Source: Alteromonas sp. MMG017 (GTDB lineage Bacteria; Pseudomonadota; Gammaproteobacteria; Enterobacterales; Alteromonadaceae). From it: a stretch of 64,000 nt of DNA. Under the pieces are notes generated by a model. It was not told the DNA's origin. It did not search any database and saw only the letters and a program-made list of their open reading frames with translations. Position numbers and translations under genes: made by a program. Numbering within the stretch: position 1 is the stretch's first letter; every line of letters starts with the position of its first letter. Positions 36,435 to 46,623 of this stretch are shown here, in pieces. The stretch is taken from assembly GCF_018100795.1 (NCBI RefSeq), contig NZ_JAGJDY010000004.1, forward strand, positions 186,001-250,000, written 5' to 3'.

Positions 36435-37847
36435 TTAACTATTACTCAACTGCCACAATTGTAGTGTTAAGTAGCTTTGCCATGGCGCAGCCTCTTGCGG
36501 CGACACCGGATACTTCTCGGCCATTTTTCTTACAATAAGGTCGCCAGCCAAATACACATCAGGATCACGTTCACCTCGCATCTTAAGGTAATCTACTGTC
36601 CATTGACCAACACCTTTGATTGACAATATTTCATCATGAGTAGGCTGGTTACCGTTACAAAATAGCGCCGCAAAATCACGAAGTGCATGCTTACGAGCAT
36701 TTGGCATGCGCAAAAATGCTAAATCACTGATAGCCACCGCTTCGGGTTCAGGAAAACAATAATGCTGGCTTGGCTCGACAGCCCCCTCAGTGGCAACCGC
36801 GCCTAAGTGCTGTGCAAGCAGCCCCGCTTGATTGATTGCCGCTTTTACACTGACCTGTTGGCCTACAATGGCTCTGCATCCACTTTCAAATACGGTCCAG
36901 GTACCAGGAAGGCGCAACCCTTTCGTCAGTAGGTTATCAGGCAAGCCCGCTGCTAATAGTGATTTTTCAATTAACTCTGGGGCGGCATGTAAATCGAGCA
37001 GCTGCTTTATTTGTTCAACCGTTTTATACACGTAAGCTAAATTTGGCAAACGCATTTTTACATCGAAGCCATTTGCGCTCTCGTTAAAAGTCGCACTGAT
37101 AAATCCCGACTCCCCGTTAATGCTGATATAACGGCTATAGGTATTATCGAACACCATTTCTACGCCCCGAATAGCCCGCAAGGCAAGAAACTCTCTGACT
37201 TGTTGCCAATGGTAAGGTGGCCTGAAGTGCAATCTTAGTGATATTTCAGGCAGTGCAGTATGGCGTTTACTTCGTAATTCGGTAGGCGTTTTTTTGCAAT
37301 AAGTTTGCACTGCGCGCTGAAGTTGCCTTGTAGAGGCATACCCCGCGCTTAAAGCAATATCAGTAAGCTTCATGGTGGATTGCTGTAGCAACTGCTTTGC
37401 GAACAACACTCGTTGCAAATCTTGATATTGTTTAGGAGACAACCCCGTATGCGACACCATGAGTTTATTTAAGTAACGCTCACTGATACCCAATCGGCTT
37501 GAAATGGTGGAAATAGACTGCACGGGTATATCGCTTAATAGCGTTAGCGCTCTTGTCACTGTTGTGCCTACACCTAACCATGCAAAAGAAGACGGCGCGC
37601 TGTCGGGTCTGCATCGTAAACAGGGACGAAAGCCATCACTCATAGCTTGAGCAGCATGGTTATAGTAGGCCACGTTCTTTTCATCAGGCAATTTGGCTGG
37701 GCAAATTGGCCGGCAAAATATACCCGTGGTTTTCACCGCCACAAAAAAGCGGCCATCAAAACGGGCATCTCTACTCACCCTAGCTTTAGCGTAAGTATCG
37801 CGGTGCTCATTATCTTCATGCGCTGAATCTTTTATGTCCGTGTTCAT
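36435..37847 (-). CDS. Ada-type regulatory / AlkA DNA glycosylase fusion
   Basis: The 470-residue protein joins three parts. The N-terminal Ada metal domain has all four cysteines (GIFCRPIC and FRPCLRC), one of which accepts a methyl group from phosphotriesters in Ada. An AraC-type helix-turn-helix follows (RLGISERYLNKLMVSHTGLSP, IALSAGYASTRQLQRA). The C-terminal half is an AlkA-like HhH-GPD glycosylase (GQQVSVKAA, ILSIKGVGQWTVDYLKMR, with an aspartate in YLAGD). It likely both senses alkylation and removes 3-methyladenine. It heads an operon with ogt. Confidence 0.92.
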   Translation of the reverse strand: MNTDIKDSAHEDNEHRDTYAKARVSRDARFDGRFFVAVKTTGIFCRPICPAKLPDEKNVAYYNHAAQAMSDGFRPCLRCRPDSAPSSFAWLGVGTTVTRALTLLSDIPVQSISTISSRLGISERYLNKLMVSHTGLSPKQYQDLQRVLFAKQLLQQSTMKLTDIALSAGYASTRQLQRAVQTYCKKTPTELRSKRHTALPEISLRLHFRPPYHWQQVREFLALRAIRGVEMVFDNTYSRYISINGESGFISATFNESANGFDVKMRLPNLAYVYKTVEQIKQLLDLHAAPELIEKSLLAAGLPDNLLTKGLRLPGTWTVFESGCRAIVGQQVSVKAAINQAGLLAQHLGAVATEGAVEPSQHYCFPEPEAVAISDLAFLRMPNARKHALRDFAALFCNGNQPTHDEILSIKGVGQWTVDYLKMRGERDPDVYLAGDLIVRKMAEKYPVSPQEAAPWQSYLTLQLWQLSNS

Positions 37848-38053
37848 ACTATGGCTCGGGTTAATGTGCGGGTTTAAACCGTCACTGCGCTATTAAGATT
37901 TAATTGTATCCTGTTCCCCTAGTAAGGGTGCGACAAAATCGGAACTGACAGTAAAATATCAGTAGAGTTGATAATCGCCACTAGCAACCGCATAATGGCG
38001 TAAGAATAATAGTGCCTGCCACCTTTGGGGTGCGCCCTTACTGAGCCCAATTC

Positions 38054-39202
38054 ATGTTGCAAACCACGCGCAATTTAGTACCGCGCTTGATTAGAATTAG
38101 CCTATTCTTTTTCACGCTTATCGTGACATATCCCGCATTAAGCGCCGATTGGCTTTCTGATTACGCCAACTATGTGCAGCGCGAAGCCGCAAAATATAAT
38201 GTGCCCGGCTATACCTTTGTTTATTACGAGCAAGGTAAGGCGCCACAAGTATATGTTTATGGCAGAACGCACAAAGGTGGAAAGCGCATTACTGAAGACA
38301 CGGTATTTCGCCTAGCCTCGGTATCAAAAACTTTCACCGCCCTACTTTCTGCCAAACTGGTTGAGCAACAGCGCTTACATTGGGATACTCCCATTTCTAC
38401 CCTGTTACCTGACATACCTTTCAATGTGGACGGTATGGAAACATTGCAGCTTCAGCATATTGTGGGGCAATCTAGCGGCTTTATGCCCAATGCTTACGAC
38501 AACTTAATTGAAGCAGATTATTCATTGCAGCGGGTGTTAACCTCATTGAGTGAGCTCGACCCTTTATGCATACCTGGCGAATGCTACACCTATCAAAATG
38601 CCCTTTTTGGGGCAATTGAGTACTACCTTACGAACAATTATTCTTCTTATTCTAGGGAAGTACAAACCCAGCTCTTTACGCCACTAGGTATGAATACCGC
38701 AAGCGTTGGCAAAGGCGGATTACTTGCGTCTGCTTCATGGGCTCGCCCACACATTGCTATTGCCAGAGACAGATGGCGCGAAGGCGCAGTTGAAAGCAAC
38801 TACTACCGTTTTTCACCCGCAGCAGGTGTAAACGCCAGCATTACTGATATGACTATTTACTTGCAGGCTTTGCTAGGCGAATTCCCTACGGTGATCTCAC
38901 CTGACATGATTGATGAAGTCACTACACCACGGGTTAAAACCCAGCGGGAAACTAGACGCAGGGGTTGGCGCGGCATGCTAAATGACGCCCATTATGGGCT
39001 AGGCTGGCGAGTGTATGACTTTGATGGAAAACGCATTAATTACCATGGTGGCTGGGTAAAAGGGTATCGTGCCGATGTGGCGTTTGCGCCCGATTATAAA
39101 ACCGGATATGTGATGCTAATGAATGCCGAATCGAACATGATCAATTCCACTACGGCTGAGTTTTGGAAGCGTTATTTTAAGCAGGCTGAAGCTAAAGATT
39201 AG
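38054..39202 (+). CDS. Class C beta-lactamase-like serine hydrolase
   Basis: The 382-residue protein has an N-terminal hydrophobic signal (LFFFTLIVTYPALSA). The three catalytic motifs are visible: SxxK in RLASVSKTF, YxN in CYTYQNALFG, and HGG in YHGGWVKGYR, which takes the place of KTG. Family members include esterases, D-aminopeptidases and penicillin-binding proteins. Its substrate is unknown. It stands alone, convergent with speA. Confidence 0.85.
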   Translation: MLQTTRNLVPRLIRISLFFFTLIVTYPALSADWLSDYANYVQREAAKYNVPGYTFVYYEQGKAPQVYVYGRTHKGGKRITEDTVFRLASVSKTFTALLSAKLVEQQRLHWDTPISTLLPDIPFNVDGMETLQLQHIVGQSSGFMPNAYDNLIEADYSLQRVLTSLSELDPLCIPGECYTYQNALFGAIEYYLTNNYSSYSREVQTQLFTPLGMNTASVGKGGLLASASWARPHIAIARDRWREGAVESNYYRFSPAAGVNASITDMTIYLQALLGEFPTVISPDMIDEVTTPRVKTQRETRRRGWRGMLNDAHYGLGWRVYDFDGKRINYHGGWVKGYRADVAFAPDYKTGYVMLMNAESNMINSTTAEFWKRYFKQAEAKD

Positions 39203-39203
39203 A

Positions 39204-39247
39204 ATGGCGCTTAAAACCCATTTTCTATTACAGGTTAAAAGCGCCAT
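39204..39247. other. Stem-loop between convergent genes
   Basis: ATGGCGCTT (39204-39212) and AAGCGCCAT (39239-39247) form a 9-bp stem with a 26-nt loop between the serine hydrolase and speA genes. No T-run follows, so terminator function is uncertain. Confidence 0.45.
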
Positions 39248-39278
39248 CATGCGTAAGGTTTACGTTAAAGCGCCTAAA

Positions 39279-41198
39279 TTACGGCTTTAAGTAGGTATAA
39301 CCGCTTAAGCAATTTTCGTAAAAATCGGTCCAGCGAACCCCTTCTTTCGGATTAATTTTCCCACCTGACACTTGTCTGTCTATAAGACGTTTCACATCAG
39401 ATGCCATGGCACGTGGGTTATATTGCATAATGTTCAGAACATCTTCTACAGAAGAGCCTTTCACCACTTCTTCAATGTAAAAGTCTTCAGGATCGTCATC
39501 GTAGCTAAAGATGTGAACTTCATTCAAACGACCAAACAAGTTGTGCATATCGCCCATTACGTCTTGATACGCGCCAGTTAGGAATAGGCCAATATAGTAA
39601 GGCTCATCTTTCTTAAGCGGGTGCATCGGTAATACATCGGTAATTTCACGGCCAATCGAAAACTGATCAATCTTGCCGTCACTGTCACAAGTAATATCAA
39701 CCAATGAGCAGTTCACCGTAGGCTTTTCGTTCATACGCGTAAGCGGCACTACGGGTAGCAGCTGGTCAATGGCCCATGTATCAGCGGCAGACTGAAATAC
39801 CGAGAAGTTACATAAGTATTGCGACGACAAGCTGTAATCTAATTCTTGCAGTTCTTCCGGTACATATTCTTCTTTGCGATACCATACTTGCAAACGCGCC
39901 ATGATATCCCAGTAAAGGGTTTCAATTTTTGCCAATTCTTCCAACGACAACACGCGCAATTTAAAAGCACCTAGCGCTTGCTCTTTATATTGCGATGCAT
40001 CGTTATACACTTCGTGCATATTGGTTTGATTCTCGAAATCGTCTGACAACTCACGCATATTTTTTAAAAATACATGTTCGTTTTCATTTGCAGACGTGTC
40101 GATTTGAGCCGCATTCGACTTAATTTCGCCTACAATTTCGGTCACTACACAACTGTGGTGGGCGGTAATGGCTCGGCCACTTTCACTCACTAAATTAGGG
40201 TGCGGAACGCCTTCTAGGTCGCACATCTCTTTCATGCCGTAAACCACGTCGGCGACGTATTCTTGCATGCTGTAGTTGCGTGAAGACTCGTTAGTAGAGT
40301 TGCTACCATCGTAATCAATACCTAAGCCGCCACCTACATCAACATAATCTAGTGGGAAACCCATTTTGTGCAAATCGGCATAAATACGCGCGCCTTCGGT
40401 CATCGCTTCTTTTACGGCACGAATATCGGTTAGCTGACTACCAATGTGGAAATGCAGTAACTTAAGGCAATGAGACATGCCTTGTTCTTCAAGATAACGG
40501 GCGGTTTTAATAATTTCCGTGATGGTAAGCCCAAATTTGGCACGCTCGCCACCCGAGCTTTCCCATTTACCACGGCCTTTCACCGTCATTTTAGCGCGCA
40601 CGCCGATAATAGGGTCTATTTTCAGTTCTTTAGACACTTTTACCAACAGCAATAGTTCACTGTACTTTTCAACCACCACTACTATTTTGCGACCAAGCTT
40701 TCTACCTAATAATGCTAAGCGCATAAACTCGTCGTCTTTGTAGCCGTTTAGGATGGTCAGAGAATCTTCGTTGGTATTCATGGCAAGTACGGTAAGCAGC
40801 TCAGCTTTTGAGCCCGCTTCTAAACCGTAATTAAAAGGTGCACCGGCCTCTACAATTTCTTCTACCACTTCACGCATCTGGTTTACTTTTACCGGATATA
40901 CGCCTTGGTAAAGACCTTTGTACTCAGCTTCTTCAATAGAGCTGCGAAACGCTTTGTTTAAACTAGCGACTTGAGAGCGCAAAATATCGTGAAAACGCAC
41001 CACTACAGGGAATTGAACCCCTTCTTTTCGAATCTCTTCAACAACCGATTTAAAATCGATGCGAATACTGGGATCATCAGGAACTGGAGTTACATGCACG
41101 TTACCATTTTCACCAACTTGAAAATAGCCGCCACCCCATTGAGACACGCCATAGACGCGCTCTGCTTCTTCAATGCTCCAATCTGACAATGTAGTCAC
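39279..41198 (-). CDS. speA: Biosynthetic arginine decarboxylase
   Basis: The 639-residue protein is of full SpeA length. The PLP-binding lysine lies in YQGVYPVKVNQMREVVEE (motif YPVKVN). Other segments are LLHFHIGSQL and YVDVGGGLGIDYDG, which bind PLP phosphate, and SESGRAI. It converts arginine to agmatine for putrescine synthesis. No speB lies next to it; the spermidine-synthase-like gene is 11 kb away and not clearly linked. Confidence 0.97.
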   Translation of the reverse strand: MTTLSDWSIEEAERVYGVSQWGGGYFQVGENGNVHVTPVPDDPSIRIDFKSVVEEIRKEGVQFPVVVRFHDILRSQVASLNKAFRSSIEEAEYKGLYQGVYPVKVNQMREVVEEIVEAGAPFNYGLEAGSKAELLTVLAMNTNEDSLTILNGYKDDEFMRLALLGRKLGRKIVVVVEKYSELLLLVKVSKELKIDPIIGVRAKMTVKGRGKWESSGGERAKFGLTITEIIKTARYLEEQGMSHCLKLLHFHIGSQLTDIRAVKEAMTEGARIYADLHKMGFPLDYVDVGGGLGIDYDGSNSTNESSRNYSMQEYVADVVYGMKEMCDLEGVPHPNLVSESGRAITAHHSCVVTEIVGEIKSNAAQIDTSANENEHVFLKNMRELSDDFENQTNMHEVYNDASQYKEQALGAFKLRVLSLEELAKIETLYWDIMARLQVWYRKEEYVPEELQELDYSLSSQYLCNFSVFQSAADTWAIDQLLPVVPLTRMNEKPTVNCSLVDITCDSDGKIDQFSIGREITDVLPMHPLKKDEPYYIGLFLTGAYQDVMGDMHNLFGRLNEVHIFSYDDDPEDFYIEEVVKGSSVEDVLNIMQYNPRAMASDVKRLIDRQVSGGKINPKEGVRWTDFYENCLSGYTYLKP

Positions 41199-41304
41199 CT
41201 TTTAAAAACTATGCTGAACGCTGCTGTTCAGAAATTAATGCGAAATAGGGCGGTATTATAGACAACGTATAGTGTGGCGCTACGTAAAATATCGATTGTC
41301 TCGA

Positions 41305-41739
41305 CTAATTTTGTTTATCGACAGCACTCGCCGTAACCCAATCCTGAACATAGGCCTTAGTTTCAAGATCAAACACCACGTCTACCTGTGTCATAAACGA
41401 ATCATGGTCTTTGGTACGGTGCAATGTGAAGTTTTGCTCATTAAAGAATTTTGCGGCTATGTGATCGGAGACGGTGTTGTCATCCTCAAGCCAGATTTCG
41501 ATTTTTTGGTTGCGCCTATCGAGGTGAATAGGGGCTTTCATTCGAGCAAAAGACTCTGAATGCGGCACTTCCCAAGAGCGCATATCTACAATGACATGAA
41601 AGGCTTTTCCTCGCCTTGCTTTGAGCGTGTCACCAAAAGCTGCTAGATATTGAATGTTGGTATTCATATCCCAACGCCCGCGCAGTGTTACCAAAATAAG
41701 ATCTTGAAACACTTCAATGTGATAATGCTGTTTTGACAT
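41305..41739 (-). CDS. STAS-like cytoplasmic protein of unknown function
   Basis: From ATG 41739 this has 144 residues; an in-frame TTG at 41763 with a slightly better-placed AAGGG is an alternative. The sequence (HIEVFQDLILVTLRGRWD, FHVIVDMRSWEVP) resembles SpoIIAA/STAS-type folds seen in small marine proteins. No catalytic motif is visible. It is upstream of speA on the same strand, but 107 nt separate them. Confidence 0.6.
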   Translation of the reverse strand: MSKQHYHIEVFQDLILVTLRGRWDMNTNIQYLAAFGDTLKARRGKAFHVIVDMRSWEVPHSESFARMKAPIHLDRRNQKIEIWLEDDNTVSDHIAAKFFNEQNFTLHRTKDHDSFMTQVDVVFDLETKAYVQDWVTASAVDKQN

Positions 41740-41985
41740 CTGACTAACTGCAATCCCTTTCAATAGCTCGACTAAAGTAGCATGTGCAATGGTAAAGGTG
41801 ATTATTGTCGTTGTACAAGAAATGTCTCATCTTTTTCGCTGAAAAAAATGGTGCTTACTGGCAGGTAAATTTAGTGGGAAAAAATAAACTAAATAAAAAA
41901 GAAACAAAAGCTTATATGTAGCATCTATCACTGAGAGCATAAACAGTAGCAGGCATTTTCATACCTGCCACTGATATTTTATACC

Positions 41986-43380
41986 TTAATCGTCACCAAA
42001 CTCTCTCACGATGCTGTTAATGGTTTCTTTTGCATCGCCCAATACCATACGGGTATTATCTTTAAAGAAGAGCGGGTTATCTACACCAGCAAAACCAGCA
42101 TTTGCAGAACGCTTAAGCACGAATACGGTTTTAGCGCGATACGCTTCAATAACTGGCATACCGTAAATGGGGCTACCTTTCATTTCTTTCGCGGCAGGGT
42201 TAACCACATCGTTAGCCCCAATAACAATAACCACGTCGTAGTTTTCCATACGCGGGTTAACGTCATCCATTTCGTACAATTGGTCATACGGAACATCGGC
42301 TTCGGCGAGTAGAACATTCATGTGGCCAGGCATACGCCCTGCTACCGCGTGAATAGCGTAATCTACTGTGCATCCGTTCTCTTCCAATAATGACTGCATT
42401 TCACGTACTGCATGCTGTGCTTGCGCTACCGCCATGCCGTAACCTGGAACAACCAATACCGACTGCGCCGCTTCTAATACATAAAATGCATCTTGGGCAG
42501 ACAAAATCTTAATTTCGCCTTCAATTTTTTCACCCGCTTCCACAGGTTTCGAAAACCCAGACAACAACACGTTCATTAACGAGCGGTTCATCGCCTTACA
42601 CATAATGTTAGTAAGAATAAGACCTGAAGCGCCCACCAATAGACCAGTAACAATCAAAATGGTGTTGCCGGTTGCTAAACCTGCCGCCGTAGCCGCTACC
42701 CCTGAATAACTATTCAATAAGGCAATAACCACTGGCATATCGGCGCCACCAATTGAGATAGTTGCCCATAGACCGAAGCTTAACGCCAGCGCAATAGCGC
42801 AGTAAAGCCACAGGGTATTTTGAGGTTCTGTGGTAAAAAAGTACCCCACTACCAGCATAGCAATAAGGTGCAGTACGCTAAGCTCCCGAAGACCGGTGAA
42901 AATAACGGCTTTAGATGACATTTTGCCTGACAACTTACCCCACGCTACCACGGAGCCAGAGAAAGTAACGCCCCCCACTAAAATTGTGAAGAACAAGGTA
43001 ATGTACGTAAACGCCGTGGCGGTTTGAAGTGCAACCATGCTCATGCCAGACAACGTAGCCCAACCAAGCAATAATGAGGCTGCACCACCAAATCCGTTAA
43101 ACAACGAGACCATTTCTGGCATGGCTGTCATTTCAACCGACTTGGCCTTCCAAGCACCAAAGGCACCACCAATTACAACACCTAAGATAATCCATTGGTA
43201 AGTGATAATTTGCTGGTCGAGCAATGTTACTACCACGGCAATCAACATACCTACAGCAGAAACAAAGTTACCTCTTTTTGCTGTATCTGGATGGCTAAGT
43301 AATTTTAGCCCTAAAATAAATAACGCTGCGGCTACAACGTACGCAAGATTGATTATGGTTTCGATATCATTCACTTGCAT
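41986..43380 (-). CDS. pntB: NAD(P) transhydrogenase subunit beta
   Basis: The 464-residue protein has about nine membrane spans in its N-terminal 260 residues and the NADP(H)-binding domain III at the C-terminus (VVPGYGMAVAQAQHAV, VAGRMPGHMNVLLAEADVPYD, VIGANDVVNPAA). It forms the proton-translocating transhydrogenase with the two PntA parts upstream. The spacing is 5 nt to pntA2. Confidence 0.96.
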   Translation of the reverse strand: MQVNDIETIINLAYVVAAALFILGLKLLSHPDTAKRGNFVSAVGMLIAVVVTLLDQQIITYQWIILGVVIGGAFGAWKAKSVEMTAMPEMVSLFNGFGGAASLLLGWATLSGMSMVALQTATAFTYITLFFTILVGGVTFSGSVVAWGKLSGKMSSKAVIFTGLRELSVLHLIAMLVVGYFFTTEPQNTLWLYCAIALALSFGLWATISIGGADMPVVIALLNSYSGVAATAAGLATGNTILIVTGLLVGASGLILTNIMCKAMNRSLMNVLLSGFSKPVEAGEKIEGEIKILSAQDAFYVLEAAQSVLVVPGYGMAVAQAQHAVREMQSLLEENGCTVDYAIHAVAGRMPGHMNVLLAEADVPYDQLYEMDDVNPRMENYDVVIVIGANDVVNPAAKEMKGSPIYGMPVIEAYRAKTVFVLKRSANAGFAGVDNPLFFKDNTRMVLGDAKETINSIVREFGDD

Positions 43381-43385
43381 ACTCC

Positions 43386-43670
43386 TTATTTTTTATCTTT
43401 CTTTTTGAACATGCTAAGCATGCGATCGGTTACCAAGTAACCACCCACAACGTTTATGCTGGCAAGTGCGACTGCCGCCGTTCCTAATACCGTGGTCAAC
43501 ACATTGTTGTCGCCACCAGACGCGGCCAATGCGCCCACTAACGTAATACCTGAAATAGCATTAGAGCCCGACATTAATGGCGTGTGTAACGTCGCTGGTA
43601 CTTTGCGAATTAACTCAAACCCTAGAAAACCAGCAAGCAGCACAATAAACAGTAAATAGATAATCTCCAT
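43386..43670 (-). CDS. pntAB: NAD(P) transhydrogenase subunit alpha part 2
   Basis: This 94-residue protein has three membrane spans (LLFIVLLAGFLGFELI, AISGITLVGALAASG and the C-terminal span). It corresponds to the C-terminal membrane part of E. coli PntA, encoded here as a separate gene. It is placed between pntAA and pntB with 2-5 nt gaps. Confidence 0.92.
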   Translation of the reverse strand: MEIIYLLFIVLLAGFLGFELIRKVPATLHTPLMSGSNAISGITLVGALAASGGDNNVLTTVLGTAAVALASINVVGGYLVTDRMLSMFKKKDKK

Positions 43671-43672
43671 GA

Positions 43673-44830
43673 TTACGCTCCTTTGTAGGCGTTGGTTAAC
43701 ATGTCGTTGGTAATTGCGCCGCCATGAGCAATAACACAGCCACTTAAAATATCGTCGTCTAAATTCAAACCAAAAGCGTTGCTTTCGGTGTCGTAGAATT
43801 CATCTACTAAGTTATAAATATTGTTCGCGTACATATCGGTGGCTGCGCGGGCAACCGCTTGGCTCCAGTTACCTGTGCCTATCACTGTTACGCCATTCAC
43901 TTGTGCTACTTCACCCGCCACCGAACCTTCAACGTTACCGCCAGATTGGGCCGCCATATCAACTACCACACTACCTGGCTTCATTAGTGCCAAGGTATCT
44001 TTGCTAATTAACACCGGTGGTTTGCGACCAAATAGCTGTGCCGTGGTAATAACAATATCTGAATCAGCAATAGCATCACGCTGCGCGTCTTGCTGCTTGG
44101 CTTTTTGTTCATCGGTGAGTTCTTTGGCGTAGCCGTCTTTAGTTTGACCAGTTTCACCAATATCGATTTTAAGAAATTTACCGCCCAAAGATTCCACTTG
44201 CTCAGCAACAACTGGGCGAGTGTCGTAAGCCAATACATTTGCGCCTAAGCGTTTTGCAGTCGCTATGGCTTGCAAGCCAGCCACACCGGCACCAATAATA
44301 AATACCTTTGCTGGCTTTATTGTGCCCGACGGCGTCATCATCATAGGTAATATAGAAGGTAGGTAGTTCGCCGCTTGCATCACCATGACATAACCAGCAA
44401 GGCTCGCTTGTGAACTTAGCGCGTCCATTTTTTGGGCTCGAGATGAGCGGGGGATCATTTCAACTGAAATAGCCGTTAAGCTTTTGTTTGCTATTGACTC
44501 AACCAGCGGTTGCTCAAAGAAAGGGTCAAGATGGCCAACCACAATGGCCCCTTTTTTCATCACCGACAGTTGGGATTCAGCCGGTTTATTTACGCTTACA
44601 AGCATATCGGCTGTTGATAATGCACTATTCACATCATCAATAATAATTCCACCTACATCCACATATTCGTTATCGGCATATCCCGATAACAAACCCGCCC
44701 CACTTTCTATGTGAAGCTCAGCCCCTTTCTTCACCAAGCGTTGCACACTTGATGGGGTTACTGCACAGCGCTTCTCCACATTTGATAGTGGCATCGGTAT
44801 TTTCGATTCGTTTAATACTATGATTTTCAC
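43673..44830 (-). CDS. pntAA: NAD(P) transhydrogenase subunit alpha part 1
   Basis: From GTG 44830 (GAGGAG just upstream) the protein has 385 residues starting MKIIVLNESKIPMPLSNVEKRCAVTPSS. The open frame extends to 44899 but that stretch is not protein-like. It is the NAD(H)-binding domain I with the nucleotide motif VFIIGAGVAGLQAIATAKRLGANV and VEMIPRSSRAQKMDALSSQASLAGY (in part EMIPRSSRAQ). A split PntA1/PntA2/PntB arrangement is common in marine and alphaproteobacterial genomes. Confidence 0.93.
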   Translation of the reverse strand: MKIIVLNESKIPMPLSNVEKRCAVTPSSVQRLVKKGAELHIESGAGLLSGYADNEYVDVGGIIIDDVNSALSTADMLVSVNKPAESQLSVMKKGAIVVGHLDPFFEQPLVESIANKSLTAISVEMIPRSSRAQKMDALSSQASLAGYVMVMQAANYLPSILPMMMTPSGTIKPAKVFIIGAGVAGLQAIATAKRLGANVLAYDTRPVVAEQVESLGGKFLKIDIGETGQTKDGYAKELTDEQKAKQQDAQRDAIADSDIVITTAQLFGRKPPVLISKDTLALMKPGSVVVDMAAQSGGNVEGSVAGEVAQVNGVTVIGTGNWSQAVARAATDMYANNIYNLVDEFYDTESNAFGLNLDDDILSGCVIAHGGAITNDMLTNAYKGA

Positions 44831-44899
44831 ACGCTTCTCCTCACGTCCAGGCTCCACGAGAATGACATCCTTTATAGATGAACAAGCCATTTTATTCAC

Positions 44900-45273
44900 T
44901 TATGCTTAACATGCCTTTTGGAAATCAAAACTATTTTCATCCCTCATTTACGCTAAAACACTTCTTTTAAAAGTCATAAAAGTAGCCACCAATGCTCACC
45001 ACTTTTATCACTCAGCGAAAGAACTTACGGCATTTACACATGCTCAACTAGTATTATTTTGCTACGAGTCATAACTAGAATTTATATGGGATTGGCATAG
45101 CTAAAATTAATGCAGTTCGAAGAGAGTATTAATTTTGTGAATTAACAAGTATTGAATTTAGTATTGATAGGCAGCGAAGCTAGATTTTCATTACAAATAT
45201 TTAAAACATGTCACGTGATCACGCTACACTCAGCTAATGTAATAACCCTATTCGTCTATAAAGAGAAACTCCT
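44900..45273. other. Intergenic region without recognised elements
   Basis: This AT-rich gap of about 370 nt lies between the divergent pnt operon and the DUF6435 gene. It must hold both promoters. I saw no further coding frame, strong hairpin or operator. Confidence 0.4.
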
Positions 45274-45450
45274 ATGTTTGGCATGTTTAAATCTAGTCCA
45301 ACTAAGAAGATGCGAAAGCAGTACGATACTTTGCTAGAAAAAGCCATGCTGGCACAACGCAACGGTGATATGAAAAGCTACGCTAAAATTACGGAAGAGT
45401 CGGAAACCTTATGGAGTGAAATACAAGCTATAGAGAAAGGCGCCAAATAA
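45274..45450 (+). CDS. DUF6435-like small protein
   Basis: The 58-residue protein begins MFGMFKSSPTKKMRKQYDTL and continues with AMLAQRNGDMKSYAKITEESE. This matches the pattern of DUF6435 proteins (MFG-x-FKS-x-P-x-KK start, AQRNGD middle). It is cytoplasmic, charged and probably an alpha-helical hairpin. A GAGAAACTCCT sequence precedes the ATG. Function unknown. It stands alone, divergent from pntAA. Confidence 0.75.
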   Translation: MFGMFKSSPTKKMRKQYDTLLEKAMLAQRNGDMKSYAKITEESETLWSEIQAIEKGAK

Positions 45451-45559
45451 AAATAGGTTCGCTATCGACCGAGCCCTCTTACAGGTTACAATAGCCACAT
45501 TATTTTACGGTATTGCATAATGCGAGTTATGTGACGCCTAGCTGTTGCGGGTTTGCGTT

Positions 45560-46258
45560 ATGAGTAAGTGTTTTCTGTTCTGTTTAGCAACTATGATTAT
45601 CCTAGCAATCTTCCAGCCTTCTGCGCATGCAATGAATGCGGGTCAATACTACTATTTCATTTCTGATAGTTGCATACCGAAAGGCCCGCAAGCCCCAGAA
45701 GAGCGCGGTGTGGTTACCCCTGATGTATTACTCTTTGAAGTGCTACCTGCCGGCATCAGCGATTACATGATAAACATGAATACCGCAGCCTTGATTAACT
45801 ACAATGAGGAAGGCCAAGACTACCTGACAGGCTTAGAAGAAAAGCAGGTATACACGGCAGGCCAAGTAGCGCAAAACACAAAGCATACTCAACACGATTT
45901 TATGCTGCAGCGCGAAGCCATTGGGCTTAAAGCGTTAATTAACGTTCTTAACGCGTTTTCTCAGCATCAAGCTGACAAAGGCTATTTTTATAAAAAACTG
46001 CTCTCAATTACCGACCCCAATACTCGATTTAAAGCTGTTACCCGCGTACGCCTTACCGACGTTGCTCAGAATAATAAGATGCAATTAACGGAGTACGCGT
46101 CACGCTACTACGTGTTAGATAGCCAAGGTACAGCGTCTAGCACTCCATTTATTGAAGTAGACCATGGCAAAGCATTACGTGAAGATATTCACAGCACTAA
46201 CAGCCCTTACCGTATTTATACCAAACATGGCGTTTGTGGCGAACGTTGGGTGCCGTAA
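45560..46258 (+). CDS. Exported protein of unknown function
   Basis: I do not recognise this protein. From ATG 45560 it has 232 residues; the frame is open to 45545. A signal peptide (CFLFCLATMIILAIFQPSAHA) is followed by MNAGQYYYFISDSCIPKG. It has two cysteines in the mature part (SDSCIPKG and HGVCGERW, near opposite ends), which may pair. No repeats or membrane spans. Its neighbours give no functional hint. Confidence 0.6.
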   Translation: MSKCFLFCLATMIILAIFQPSAHAMNAGQYYYFISDSCIPKGPQAPEERGVVTPDVLLFEVLPAGISDYMINMNTAALINYNEEGQDYLTGLEEKQVYTAGQVAQNTKHTQHDFMLQREAIGLKALINVLNAFSQHQADKGYFYKKLLSITDPNTRFKAVTRVRLTDVAQNNKMQLTEYASRYYVLDSQGTASSTPFIEVDHGKALREDIHSTNSPYRIYTKHGVCGERWVP

Positions 46259-46344
46259 CGTAGGGTGTGGGTAGTTCGATTGAGTTGCGACGCTCCTGAT
46301 TAATAGATGCTTTTGATTACTAGATGCTCTTGATTACTATAAAC

Positions 46345-46623
46345 CTAGTTTCGATATAGGGTTTTTATTAAGTGATAACCAAAGCGGGTTTTAACTGGCC
46401 CGTGTACTTTTAACACTTCTTTTTTAAACACCACATCGTCAAACGCTTTTACCATTTGGCCGCGGCGGAACTCACCTAAATCGCCGCCTTTCTTCCCCGA
46501 AGGACAAGTTGAGTGGCGCTTTGCTAAGGTACTAAAATCTTTCCCTTTTTTAAGTTGCTCTAATATCGCAAAAGCTTCTTTTTCAGTTTTAACTAGAATG
46601 TGTAACGCGGATGCAGATGCCAT
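46345..46623 (-). CDS. ppiC: Parvulin-type peptidyl-prolyl cis-trans isomerase C
   Basis: The 92-residue protein is a single rotamase domain ([45 protein letters not shown]), nearly identical in layout to E. coli PpiC. It has no signal peptide and is cytoplasmic. I chose ATG 46623 over the TTG one codon upstream. Confidence 0.95.
   Translation of the reverse strand: MASASALHILVKTEKEAFAILEQLKKGKDFSTLAKRHSTCPSGKKGGDLGEFRRGQMVKAFDDVVFKKEVLKVHGPVKTRFGYHLIKTLYRN

Noticed and set aside
44831-44899. Extended N-terminus of pntAA
   Set aside because: PntA proteins start at MKIIVLNE-type sequences, and GAGGAG lies directly before GTG 44830.
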